A DNA stretch of 64,000 bases from Burkholderiales bacterium (GTDB taxonomy: Bacteria; Pseudomonadota; Gammaproteobacteria; Burkholderiales; Ga0077523): the NCBI GenBank assembly GCA_022843925.1, contig JALHMS010000002.1, forward strand, positions 143,906 to 207,905. Reading direction: 5' to 3'. The position numbers were made by a program, and so were the translations under genes. The notes under the pieces were generated by a model. It was not told the DNA's origin and did no database searches. It was given only the letters and a program-made list of their open reading frames with translations. Positions 15,001-21,765 of this stretch are shown one piece after another (position 1 is the first letter of the stretch; each line of letters starts with the position of its first letter).

Positions 15001-15516
15001 AACGGGCGCCTCGACAGCGGCGACGCGTCGAGCGTCGTGAGCGAAGTGCAGTTCCTGCTGGGAGGGCAGACGAACCCTGCGTTGAATCAGCTGCAGATCC
15101 CGCCGATTCCCGCGGCCCAGGTGACGCCCGTGCTGTCGGCAGCCGGACAGTCCGTGCAGGCGCCTCTGCCGCCGTCGGCTGCGGTGTCCCGGTCGGCTGC
15201 GGGTGGCCGGTCCCTGCTGCTCGCAAGTGCATCGCCGCAGTTGAACAGGTTCGATCTCGCGGCGTCGATGGAGCGGCTGAATGCCCTGCGCCTCGACACC
15301 CCCGCGGACGAATTGGCGGAGCGCTTCGCGAAGGGCGGGGCGACGTGGGCCGACGGTCTCGCGACATCGACGGCCGACCAGAGCTGGAAGGTGACGTTGC
15401 CGACGCTCACGCAGGGCGTGCGTCTGAGTGCCGACACCGCTGCAGGGGCCTCGGGTGAAGGGATGCTGCAGGCGCTGAAGTATCTGGTGGCGCGGAAGCT
15501 GGGGCGTCGGGTGTAG
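1..15516 (+). CDS. Giant multidomain exported adhesin-like protein, 5'-truncated by window edge
   Basis: The frame is open from base 1; a GTG at 49 is in frame but codons before it are open too, so the true start lies outside the window. At least 5155 residues are present. By nucleotide position: beta-rich repeats with Gly-Asp-Gly-Ala-Asp motifs (about 1300-3000 and 8100-8450); a Gly-rich low-complexity block (3900-4990); a PA14-like domain (about 5060-5470); propeller-like YVTN/lactonase-type repeats (6170-6600 and 7500-8090); two PPC-like domains (6600-7020, 7060-7490); PKD-like domains (8690-11000); cadherin/VCBS-like repeats ending in VTIRV-type strands (11020-13550), including a 279-bp array; then a cohesin-like (14460-14870) and dockerin-like (14868-15060) end. 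Such proteins are usually cell-surface or secreted adhesins. No C-terminal sorting motif is obvious. Its function and export route are inference. Confidence 0.85.
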   Translation, partial: KSGAAIDTGEEVAVRLVTYNRTIDFNSRVIMLGAPNPELEIDAAGNVVRQQNIDFTRVGNEIRVADILNTGALNGTIVIRVAPTTLTGAAGATTRSEIKGNPIFEFRTGFERVSITNASTADVRLGAIDVINRSGQFGASITISAVTTSLFVPRQETSPGATLIEVRNLSASDVLLSALITNPFGRTLLSNTGGDILAVSPVARIDTSSIELFAPAGTVGTAAAPIRIASSLLTARGGSGVYVEELVGAMNVAEATASLTAGVVSLRAAGSILDANPIQGPDIAARDVFLVSATGSIGTFADALEVDVAGESLHASAAGDIVVTDVAGAMGIGTVQSTGGNVRLATVDTAAAGENIALAGTSSIRALLGAITLFSADDILAAVGSAIVARNAVTFRADDEDAYDGVAGNDLDRDAGLGAGVALAGTIEGSSVLITTGADPDTVAITNTRVATTIDTRANADRIHVGSLATLAVNTGGVLDRIAGSLTIRGGEGTTDALVLDDSGDTRDNTGTLTASTVSGFGMTATITHADVEELLVTLGDGADTATVTSTAAGVSTAIRAGAGTDQIRVGDAATGLNSVSGVLSLDGQAGDDVLFASDVAAGPAGTVANAGRLDGGQLLGLGMGSSDQTTINPDRGIRFDDFQSIDITLGDGVDAFTVTGTTAPVRIDARAGRDAIVLGDLSPTGGLAAIGAPLVLVAGADGGDLLVRSGARADLTLGSIDAVRGRLTEAGASGQVEFEAFSQVTVELGDAADKLTIVDTVAAVDVNTGGGADEVTIGDVSHATTVRLGDGADTVDVRDAGAALSIFGEGGDGERDALTLDLSTRTAPLAGAVGGSGVAGTVTGFTAGAVAFDGMEAIDLILGSGNDTVTIGHDLATADVSILGGGGDDAFTVTDIGGGLTTLTGQGAFDTVTVEIPGLPEAGSFQNLRLDAERLVVDNRGNLTTSVAWTVTDGAQIDADVGAGQIPVIFAEGVDEIRILGGDATDVLNVVSTITTDVNGLVDQNRVELSAGPVVLDPVDSAQYRDAGPSVGFDRLAAGVVSYTEDGLTVSALSGALGRNDASGSAAAFASGATGRLTSAAGAFSLTSMRLASTAASGTAVSFTGTTFNGQSVALNTTVGGVDPATGLPVFQRLDFTNPLFGALTALTWTVTGAGELLVDDIVARGYGGGAAAVTPGAVPATTMSGPIALLFDSTNLRIAVDANRNGSIDGGETTFSSGATFFGVPFTASTVTAAGVVRADGQVVAGDPVAQFRFAGDLVLPNGTSALNTIVRGVGSRGVSIVVANDLVIGQYVDFNFSATGTTAGAGGGSLGGGAISVGGGTGGSGGSSGSNAGTLSDGGPGGPGIDGFTAHPGTAGNAGGSGGTGVTGAVGNTGSAGNSGGLGINNTTGAGAAGLGGAGGVAVSGGALGLRGTGGARGEFGDFTTGGAGGNGNPGDPGSAGTAGTGGNAGTPGYAGLNTGSGLGISGGSGGGGGGAGGGGSGGGGGGGGGAGGGGGGGGAGSFAVPFWAIQLNGGGGGEGGRGGQGGRGGDGGAGGAGGAGGAGGGAIEVVALGRIRTTDTSTATRPEFLATGGNGVAGGAPGAVDPSSLRNTGLDTSLNSGRTNGSAGEDGGLIDGGRGGNGGTGGSGGAGGTGGAGGAGGVGAGGAGGTVKIVGSVMNLGTASVNVDGGLAGGDPDVRIAGAGLTARIFNFTTPLTNFPTYTGTPSATRTDRVIQQGNGPRNFSGGTTNADNFAVQWTGDIEVRGGTQNVTFYLSSDDGARLFVNNVAIITPPSPTQGYTTRQGTVALPAGQHSIRVEYIEATGYAGIALEYATATDSRRLLSVAEDGGDGRVILGGNTGRSVTTVGGQPGTTVGAQLPVTLTNGPRADNLYVVDRVGDAALDDTPYIAGMGGGAEIFGLLSGIGLGGIDFTPATPGVSGLAASDGNAPFAVIRMDVGPGAYGDNYQTFDPATGRVQGYDMLLFVNLTNTLSLDFPRLGVSLGGNTDFSQSLAIDGLGTFRALDAIGAGQVWATLVPDVDGLTVNASVQLGGTTVSLANVPLAKNTVQYARLVAAAAQEQPLQGFADLALSPDGRHLYAVDPTRDALVVVDPSGLGQRQLLKDGVDGVLGLDGATDVIVSPDGRNVYVASAEDRQIAVFSRDAATGNLTFVATLEATQAGGGIESLVFDPAGVRLYAAGPDGVTVYSRAIGVPAVVAESESNSAGVGDTNTATTADFARADDLTGSFAPTGSPGVFTATVTGTIAVGNDRDVYRIEAAPGDVLSLNLGGAGAVAGTLGDGFLRLFDRNGAQILQDDDSGPGNDAALAFGAFTYTGSYYVVADSFGNGVGSYTLTATISRAAGARGVTVESGVNNATTGSVPTASAADRALATDLSTSFVPQGAGNLGVATITGSIAPGGDRDFYRIVAAPGDTLSVALRGFGGGGGTLADGFLRLFDAAGNQIAFDDDGGPGSDALISYAGFDRAGEFYIAAESFLGAGNGTYTLVVSHTRAAALGFTQAISGGATALATSRDGALLYAVTEGTDALRVLDAANLAVLQTLTGPGTPGLDGASAMAVSADDTFVYVTGRAGNSVSVFQRTGTTLTHVQTLVNGEDGVRGIVGASDVLLSPDGRFVMVTGQASNAIAVFSRDAASGQMEFLQVVRNGVGGADGLVAPTALVGTADGTLVFASTFGATGLPGGIASLENVVLGLPAPEPVIRVTTFETVESLRVATAGGDDSIVLRRSPSLPVVTLETGGGNDVVVAQELALQTVIDVGADNDEVQLRSERAGTSVIVRGQGGNDLIGVDRAGAASTTEVIGGTGRDTVRVAGSRIPLGATTTLRGSFTDSAPFDLLVFDPGSTVPGSYNPLAFSQVAGTLQAGVRFLGSFFPTGGLVTYDTFEGVEVITAPLITLPTPAAITEGESARLTASVSPNVAGTTLSWDIDGDGRYGDALGTDVTLTWAQLVDLGIDDDGSYQIAVRAVEADGDSSEAFTTLVVRNALPVVTVAGPAAATAGQPVTIAYRATDPGDDRIIEWRIDWGDGSPLQVFGADVLEAQHVYLTPGNYQVRVGGVDEDTTPSAVFSAPLAIAVTGDAALVSAGGPYLIREGEGVTLTASAPGAVAGFSWDLNGDGFTDATGATVTLTWAQLEAIRSPFFGVIPGVPRLGVDDSGLYGISVTATYATGAAVTSNPTPLTILNVAPTAIFATSGAVSEGGAATVQFSSAFDPAGPDRTAGFLLSVDFNNDGDYDDAGDIRDQSAATFAVPDALLADGGRFTIRGRIADKDGGATELFTELVVNEVAPTLRLVGADRVNEGAAYRLDLSAVDSGADTIARWIVDWSDGTIESFDGPVQSLTHRFADNGVRTISVTAIDEDGEYTATKTVVVDNVAPVLQATMQSPVDEGGVARLSGTIADPGLLDSFTLEVTWGDGVVEIIDLGAGATVFEVTHRYADDRPSGTAADPYAISMTLRDDDGGEAAATASVIVNNVAPTITGLATTATNVAESGLVTLTGRIDDPGTEDTHTVDIDWGDGNVGTAIVDAATRTFSATHRYVDDNPSGTGFDTYTITTSVADDDLGIGSASTSVVVENVAPVIVAMRVDELRDATTSSATLTGRVADVGTADTHTVSIQWGDGTSGTAAVDPLTRVFTASHDFRIDVVPGYRIVVTAIDDDTGRTDTFVDTIGYLVNRAPVARDDGGTIEEGGFLDLDLLANDSDADGDRLTTLVLSAPADGVLQPLGDGRYRYTPDADFSGSDSFTYRVSDGQRGSNTATVTIRVLPTNDAPVAVDDVIDAVEDTAITFDVRGNDTDGDRDPLSIASAVSPTNGSLLLNANGSFTYTPDADFFGTDTFTYVVSDGREDSNAATVTIRVAPRNDAPVAVSDMRSTAEDTAITFDPRGNDRDVDGDLLSIVGLTAPANGIAGLNVDGTITYTPNANFFGSDSFTYAVNDGQATSNVATITITVESRNDAPIAEDDAASVREGRVLSIPTTFLLSNDRDPERDPISITGFSGATNGSVSFDGTTFTYTPNTGFAGEDFFSYILEDGLDSDTAVVRITVVDNQAPIAEDDAASVREGRVLAIPTSLLLANDRDPEGDPISITGFSGATNGSVSFDGTTFTYTPNTGFAGEDFFSYILEDGLDSDTAVVRITVVDNQAPIAEDDAASVREGRVLAIPTSLLLANDRDPEGDPISITGFSGATNGSVSFDGTTFTYTPNTGFAGEDFFSYILEDGLDSDTAVVRITVVDNQAPIAEDDAASVREGRVLAIPTSLLLANDRDPEGDPISITGFSGATNGSVSFDGTTFTYTPNTGFAGEDFFSYILEDGLDSDTAVVRITVVDNRAPIAEDDLASTGTGVPLVLPTATLLANDSDPEGDAISVTAFSGASNGSVSFDGTAFTYTPNTGFAGRDAFTYTIGDGIDSDTATVRIDVIDGNRAPVARNDAFALDEDTALSIDIADLLSNDSDPDGDPLTFGLMTGTSRGTLVDLGNGFLRYTPDADFHGEDRFTYRVNDGRVDSGIATVTLDVRSVNDAPVIVFTGPSVPVVDEGQAVVIGFTVTDVDGDVPTLRLAGAPVGAEIVRTGATTAEFRWTADDGDALLPFEIVASDGESEVRAAAAVGVRNVAPDLTTDGAPVALSGQPYTLRLGVSDPGRDTLVQWVVDWGDGSALETFAGNVREVQHVFAVPERSHTIQVGAFDEDGAWSAAPRVVEVVNDLLWVRTFTPDDSGFRVRFNRAFDPALLNLYESAILPRGGPDLEVKDASGNVIRGSMVLDADRQGFAFVATAGLTAGSSYDVTLSARGDAFVDALGRPLDGNRDNVGGDAYRTVFTIMPTTAPTVGVAHTVAGPKQATDVPATARGIPVSLTTTLPATEIRFSLRYDPANLSVVGLEAGADLPTGSTFTITGTPGNLAVRIVASSPVAAGVRELVRLVGSVPASAIYGSAHVLDVVDAFVDGRDAREADGVHVAAYFGDANGDGRYTSLDAQRISRVIAGIDAGFTAYERIDPVLIGDVNRNGRLDSGDASSVVSEVQFLLGGQTNPALNQLQIPPIPAAQVTPVLSAAGQSVQAPLPPSAAVSRSAAGGRSLLLASASPQLNRFDLAASMERLNALRLDTPADELAERFAKGGATWADGLATSTADQSWKVTLPTLTQGVRLSADTAAGASGEGMLQALKYLVARKLGRRV
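11871..12986 (+). repeat. Four tandem 279-bp in-frame repeats inside the giant gene
   Basis: Units begin at 11871, 12150, 12429 and 12708, each 279 bp (93 codons, one cadherin/VCBS-like domain starting near PIAEDDAASVREG). Units 2, 3 and 4 appear identical base for base until the last few codons of unit 4. Unit 1 differs in its first third and then matches the others. A fifth, diverged unit follows at 12987-13265. Near-identity at DNA level implies recent duplication or gene conversion, and copy number may vary between strains or be mis-assembled. Confidence 0.95.
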
Positions 15517-15755
15517 CGGGCGATCGGCGCGGGCGCCCGCGACCCGCTGCGTCGGCAGCCGTGCCGTGAGGCGGGTTCCGTCCGCGGGCGCTTCGGCGCG
15601 CGGACGCGGCCGGATTCAGGCGACGGGATGTCGGGAAGACGGGCTGCGCCGAGCCCTGCTTGCGGCGGTAGGGAATCGCCCCACGGATCCGTCATCGTGG
15701 GCCGCGGATCGCTTCGTGGCGAGCAGGTCTCCCGGAGCCAACGGGCCTGTGCGAC

Positions 15756-18700
15756 TCAGTCCGGCGCTGCCGATGTCCCGGCATCCGCACTCCGCCCTTC
15801 GAACCACCGATAGACCACCGGCAGGACGAGGAGCGTGAGCGCCGTCGAGCTGATGAGGCCGCCGATAACGACGACGGCCAGCGGGCGCGTCACCTCGGAC
15901 CCCGGACCCGTGGAGAAGAGCATCGGGATGAGGGCGAGCAGCGCCACGGTCGCGGTCATCATCACGGGTCGGAATCGCGCAAGGCAGCCCTCGCGGATCG
16001 CATCGATCGATGCGAGGCCCTGGACCCGCAGTTCGCGGATCCGGCTCACCAACACGACGCCGTTCAGCACGGCGATACCCCACAGGTTGATGAATCCCAC
16101 GGCCGCCGGCACCGACAGGTATTCGCCGGAGACGAGCAGCCCGAACACGCCGCCGATCGCCGCCAGCGGGAGGACCAGGATGATGAGGGCGGCGTACCGG
16201 ACCGATCCGAACAGCACGAAGAGCAGGAAGAAGATCGCGGCGATGGTGAGCGGCACGATGACGGCGAGCCGCTTCATCGCGCGCTCCATGTTCTCGAACT
16301 GGCCGCCCCATTCCAGGAAGTAGCCGGCGGGCATCGGAAGCTCGGCCGCGATGCGGGCCTGGGCCTCGGCGACGAAGCCGCCCAGGTCGCGTCCTTCGAC
16401 GTTCACGCCGATCACGAGGCGCCGCCGGCCGTCCTCGCGCGAGATCTGCGGCGGGCCGTCGAGCACCTGGATGTCGGCGACGTCCCGCAGGCGGATGACC
16501 GCACCGCGGCCTGACTTCAGCACCAGCTCGCCGACGTCGCGGGCGCTGGCCCGGTAGGCGAGCGGGAAGCGGACCGCGAGGTCGTACCGGCGCTCGCCCT
16601 CGAAGATGGTGGTGATGCTGCTGCCGCGGATGGCCGACTCGATGACGTCGTGCACGTCCTCCACGTTGAGGCCGTAGCGCGCGATCTCCTCGCGCCGGAT
16701 CTTCGCGGTGAGGAAGTTCTGGCCGGACACGCGCTCGCGCCGGAGGTCCACGGCGCCGTCGAGCGATCGGAGGATGCGCGAGATGGACTCCCCGAGCGTC
16801 CCGAGCATCTCGATGTCGTCGCCGAATACCTTGACGGCCACCTGGGAGCGCACGCCGGACACCATCTCGTCGACGCGTGCGGCGATGGGCTGGCTCACCG
16901 AGAACTCGATGCCCGGCAGTTCGCGAAGCCGGTCGCGGATGGCGTCGGCGAAGGTGTCCTGCGTCCAGCCTGCGGGCCACTGGTCGCGCGGGGCGAGGGT
17001 CACGATGGGATCGGACTCGTGTGGCTGGCCGGCATCGGCAGGCGATTCGCCGCGCCCGAGTCGCGAGACCACTCCGGTGATGCCGGGGATCTCCATCATG
17101 CTCTTCAGCGCCTGCATCTCGAGCCGGATGGACTCGTCGATGGCGATGCTCGGGACGCGGGCGATGACGGGGGTGAGCTGACCTTCCTTCATGACCGGGA
17201 TGAACGACGTGCCGAGCAGCGGGATGCAGGCCACTGCGGCGCCCATGCCGACCACGGCCCCCAGTGTCACCTTCTTCGCGTTGCGCAACGCGTAGTCGAG
17301 CGCGCGCACGTACGGCCGCTTGAAGAGGCGCAGCAGGAAGGTGTCGTGCTCCGCGCCGCCCTTCAGGAAATAGGAGCACAGGGCCGGTGTGAGCGTGAGC
17401 GAGAGCACCAGGGAGATGGTGAGCGCGATGGCGATGGTGAGCGCGAGCGGCGCGAAGAGCTTGCCTTCCATCCCTTCGAGCGAAAGCAGCGGCAGGAACA
17501 CGAGGATGATGATGCCCACGCCGAAGACGACCGGCGTGCCGACCTCGTTGGTGGCCAGGCGGACGAGGTTGCCGCGGTCCTCCGGGCGGGCACCCGGGCT
17601 GCCCAGACGGGCGAACGCGTTCTCGACCACCACGACGGAGCCGTCGACCATGAGCCCGATGGCGATGGCGAGACCGCCCAGCGACATCAGGTTCGCGGAG
17701 AGATCGATGCGGCCCATCACGAGGAAGGTGACGAGGGGCGTGAGGACGAGCGTGCTCACGACGATGAGCGAGGACCGCACGTCGCCGAGGAAGAGGAAGA
17801 GCACGACGACCACGAGGATCACGCCCTCGACGAGCACCTTGACCACGTTCGAGAGCGCCGCATCGACGAGCACCGTGCGGTCGTAGAACGGGACGATCTG
17901 CAACCCGCCGAGCAGTTGCGGATTGGCGTTCATCTCCTCGACCTTGGCCTTGATGCGCGTGACGACCTCGCGGGCGTTGCCGCCGCGGACCATCTGGATG
18001 ATGCCGGCCACCGATTCGGTGTAGCCGTTCCGGACCGCGGCGCCCGCGCGCACTTCCTCGCCCACGACCACGTCCGCGACGTCGTCGAGCCGGACCGGGA
18101 CGCCGTTCACTTCCTTCAGCACGATGCGGCGGATGTCGTCGAGAGACTCGATGAGGCCGGTGCCGCGCACGAGGAACTGCTCGCCGCCGGCGAAGAGGGC
18201 GCCGCCGGAGGAGTTGGCGTTGTTCACGACGACCGCGCTGGTAAGGTCCCGGAGCGTGAAGCCGTGGTGCCGCATGCTGTCGGGGTCGGGGATCACCTGG
18301 TACTGCTTCACGAAACCGCCCTGGGTGTTGATCTCAGCGACGCCCGGGACGGAGCGCAGCATCGGCCGCACGACCCAGTCCTGCACGTCGCGGCGGTGAC
18401 GCAGTTCCTCGACACTGAGTGGCGTCTTGGGGTCGTCGGGCCGTTCGAGCGTGTACTGGTAGACCTCGCCCAGACCCGTGGTGATGGGGCCCAGCACGGG
18501 CACGATCCCGGCCGGCATGCGGCCGGTGACCTCGATCAGGCGCTCCAGCACGAGCTGCCGCGCGAAGAAGAGATCCGTGTTGTCGGTGAAGACGAGCGTG
18601 ACGAGCGACACGCCGTTGCGGTTCAGCGACCGCATCTCGGTGAGTCCGGGGAGGCCCCGCATCGCGATCTCGATGGGGACGGTCACGAAGCGCTCGACCT

Positions 18701-18878
18701 CCTGCGGCGGGCGGCCCGGGACTTCCGTCGCGATCTGGACCTGCACGTTCGTGACGTCGGGGAAGGCGTCGACCCCGAGACCCTGGAGGCTGAAGAGCCC
18801 CGCGAACAGGAGCACGACCCCCAACACCGAAACGATCATGCGTTGCCGGATGGCCGATCGGATGAGCTGCTCGAGCAT
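15756..18878 (-). CDS. Heavy-metal efflux RND transporter, CusA/CzcA (HME) family
   Basis: 1040 aa, the normal length for an inner-membrane RND pump. Start ATG at 18878 gives MLEQLIRSAIRQR, preceded by GAGGA at a suitable distance; the frame is open upstream to 19100 but that extension has no RND character. The first membrane helix is at about 13-32. The proton-relay helix reads GLAIAIGLMVDGSVVVVEN (402-420), with D412 and E419 corresponding to CzcA D408 and E415. The CzcA D402 position is Ala (A406), as I recall for CusA-type pumps. It would export metal cations from periplasm or cytoplasm with an adaptor and outer-membrane channel, but neither partner is in the window. Divergent from queA. 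Metal specificity cannot be read safely. Confidence 0.9.
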   Translation of the reverse strand: MLEQLIRSAIRQRMIVSVLGVVLLFAGLFSLQGLGVDAFPDVTNVQVQIATEVPGRPPQEVERFVTVPIEIAMRGLPGLTEMRSLNRNGVSLVTLVFTDNTDLFFARQLVLERLIEVTGRMPAGIVPVLGPITTGLGEVYQYTLERPDDPKTPLSVEELRHRRDVQDWVVRPMLRSVPGVAEINTQGGFVKQYQVIPDPDSMRHHGFTLRDLTSAVVVNNANSSGGALFAGGEQFLVRGTGLIESLDDIRRIVLKEVNGVPVRLDDVADVVVGEEVRAGAAVRNGYTESVAGIIQMVRGGNAREVVTRIKAKVEEMNANPQLLGGLQIVPFYDRTVLVDAALSNVVKVLVEGVILVVVVLFLFLGDVRSSLIVVSTLVLTPLVTFLVMGRIDLSANLMSLGGLAIAIGLMVDGSVVVVENAFARLGSPGARPEDRGNLVRLATNEVGTPVVFGVGIIILVFLPLLSLEGMEGKLFAPLALTIAIALTISLVLSLTLTPALCSYFLKGGAEHDTFLLRLFKRPYVRALDYALRNAKKVTLGAVVGMGAAVACIPLLGTSFIPVMKEGQLTPVIARVPSIAIDESIRLEMQALKSMMEIPGITGVVSRLGRGESPADAGQPHESDPIVTLAPRDQWPAGWTQDTFADAIRDRLRELPGIEFSVSQPIAARVDEMVSGVRSQVAVKVFGDDIEMLGTLGESISRILRSLDGAVDLRRERVSGQNFLTAKIRREEIARYGLNVEDVHDVIESAIRGSSITTIFEGERRYDLAVRFPLAYRASARDVGELVLKSGRGAVIRLRDVADIQVLDGPPQISREDGRRRLVIGVNVEGRDLGGFVAEAQARIAAELPMPAGYFLEWGGQFENMERAMKRLAVIVPLTIAAIFFLLFVLFGSVRYAALIILVLPLAAIGGVFGLLVSGEYLSVPAAVGFINLWGIAVLNGVVLVSRIRELRVQGLASIDAIREGCLARFRPVMMTATVALLALIPMLFSTGPGSEVTRPLAVVVIGGLISSTALTLLVLPVVYRWFEGRSADAGTSAAPD

Positions 18879-19008
18879 GGGTGCGGTGTCCTCGTGGATG
18901 CAAGCGACGGAGACTAGCGGCGACAGGGGGGCCAGGTAAACCACGCCAGGCCCAGGGTCCTCGCCCGCGAGGCCCGGCGGTCGGAGGCATCGTGGCCATG
19001 GGGCACAG

Positions 19009-19014
19009 TAGAAT
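19009..19014 (+). promoter_or_regulatory. Possible -10 element upstream of queA
   Basis: TAGAAT followed by GCGCGG, 85 bases upstream of the queA ATG. No convincing -35 hexamer 16-18 bases upstream. The same TAGAATGCGCG string occurs upstream of yajC, which is the only reason to list it. Confidence 0.3.
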
Positions 19015-19098
19015 GCGCGGCCTCGCTGCCGCTGGCGTCGCCCGAGGCGCCTGGGTGCTACGCACGGCAGCACCTCGATCCCTCGCATCGCACTGCCC

Positions 19099-21251
<2,153 letters not shown>

Positions 21252-21291
21252 AAGGCCCTGCGGAGCGGGGTGTCCGCGAGGGGGTGCGTGC

Positions 21292-21297
21292 TAGAAT
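21292..21297 (+). promoter_or_regulatory. Possible -10 element upstream of yajC
   Basis: TAGAATGCGCG in the 138-base gap between tgt and yajC, about 93 bases before the yajC start. The same 11-mer lies upstream of queA. No good -35 box is seen, so confidence is low; it suggests yajC-secD-secF may also be transcribed independently of queA-tgt. Confidence 0.3.
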
Positions 21298-21389
21298 GCG
21301 CGCCTTTTTCCGGGCTGGCCGAAGCACTGCGGAGGCATCGCGAAAGCATGCCGCCCCGGTAGGCCCCGGATCCCATCGAGGAGTACATC

Positions 21390-21719
21390 GTGTTGATTTC
21401 CCAAGCGTGGGCGCAGGCCGCCGGCGGCGCATCGGGCGGTATGGATCTTCTCGGCATGCTGCCGATCGCCCTCATGTTCGTGGTGCTCTACTTCTTCATG
21501 ATCCGCCCTCAGGCGAAGCGCGCGAAGGAGCACAAGGCCCTCCTCGCCGGGCTCGCGAAGGGCGACGAGGTGGTGGCCGGCGGCGGGATGCTCGGCAAGG
21601 TCACGAAGGTGACCGAGAACTACGTGACCATCGAGATCGCGTCGAACGTCGAAGTGCAGGTGCAGAAGCCGTCCATCCAGCTCGTGCTGCCCAAGGGCAC
21701 GCTCCGCAACGCCACCTGA
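21390..21719 (+). CDS. yajC: Sec translocon accessory subunit YajC
   Basis: 109 aa with one transmembrane segment (about residues 21-39, LLGMLPIALMFVVLYFFMI) followed by the family signature RPQAKRAKEHKALL and a small cytoplasmic domain with GDEVV and GGMLGKV. GTG start at 21390 with GAGGAG upstream; a TTG immediately follows and could also serve. Part of the SecDF-YajC complex, directly upstream of secD. Confidence 0.95.
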   Translation: MLISQAWAQAAGGASGGMDLLGMLPIALMFVVLYFFMIRPQAKRAKEHKALLAGLAKGDEVVAGGGMLGKVTKVTENYVTIEIASNVEVQVQKPSIQLVLPKGTLRNAT

Positions 21720-21765
21720 GAGCGGCGCGCACCGGCAGCCGGTGCGGCCCGCAGGATCTCCCGCC

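Noticed and set aside
16650-18917. 755-codon plus-strand frame opposite the RND pump
   Set aside because: His/Asp/Glu-rich shadow of a clear RND gene.
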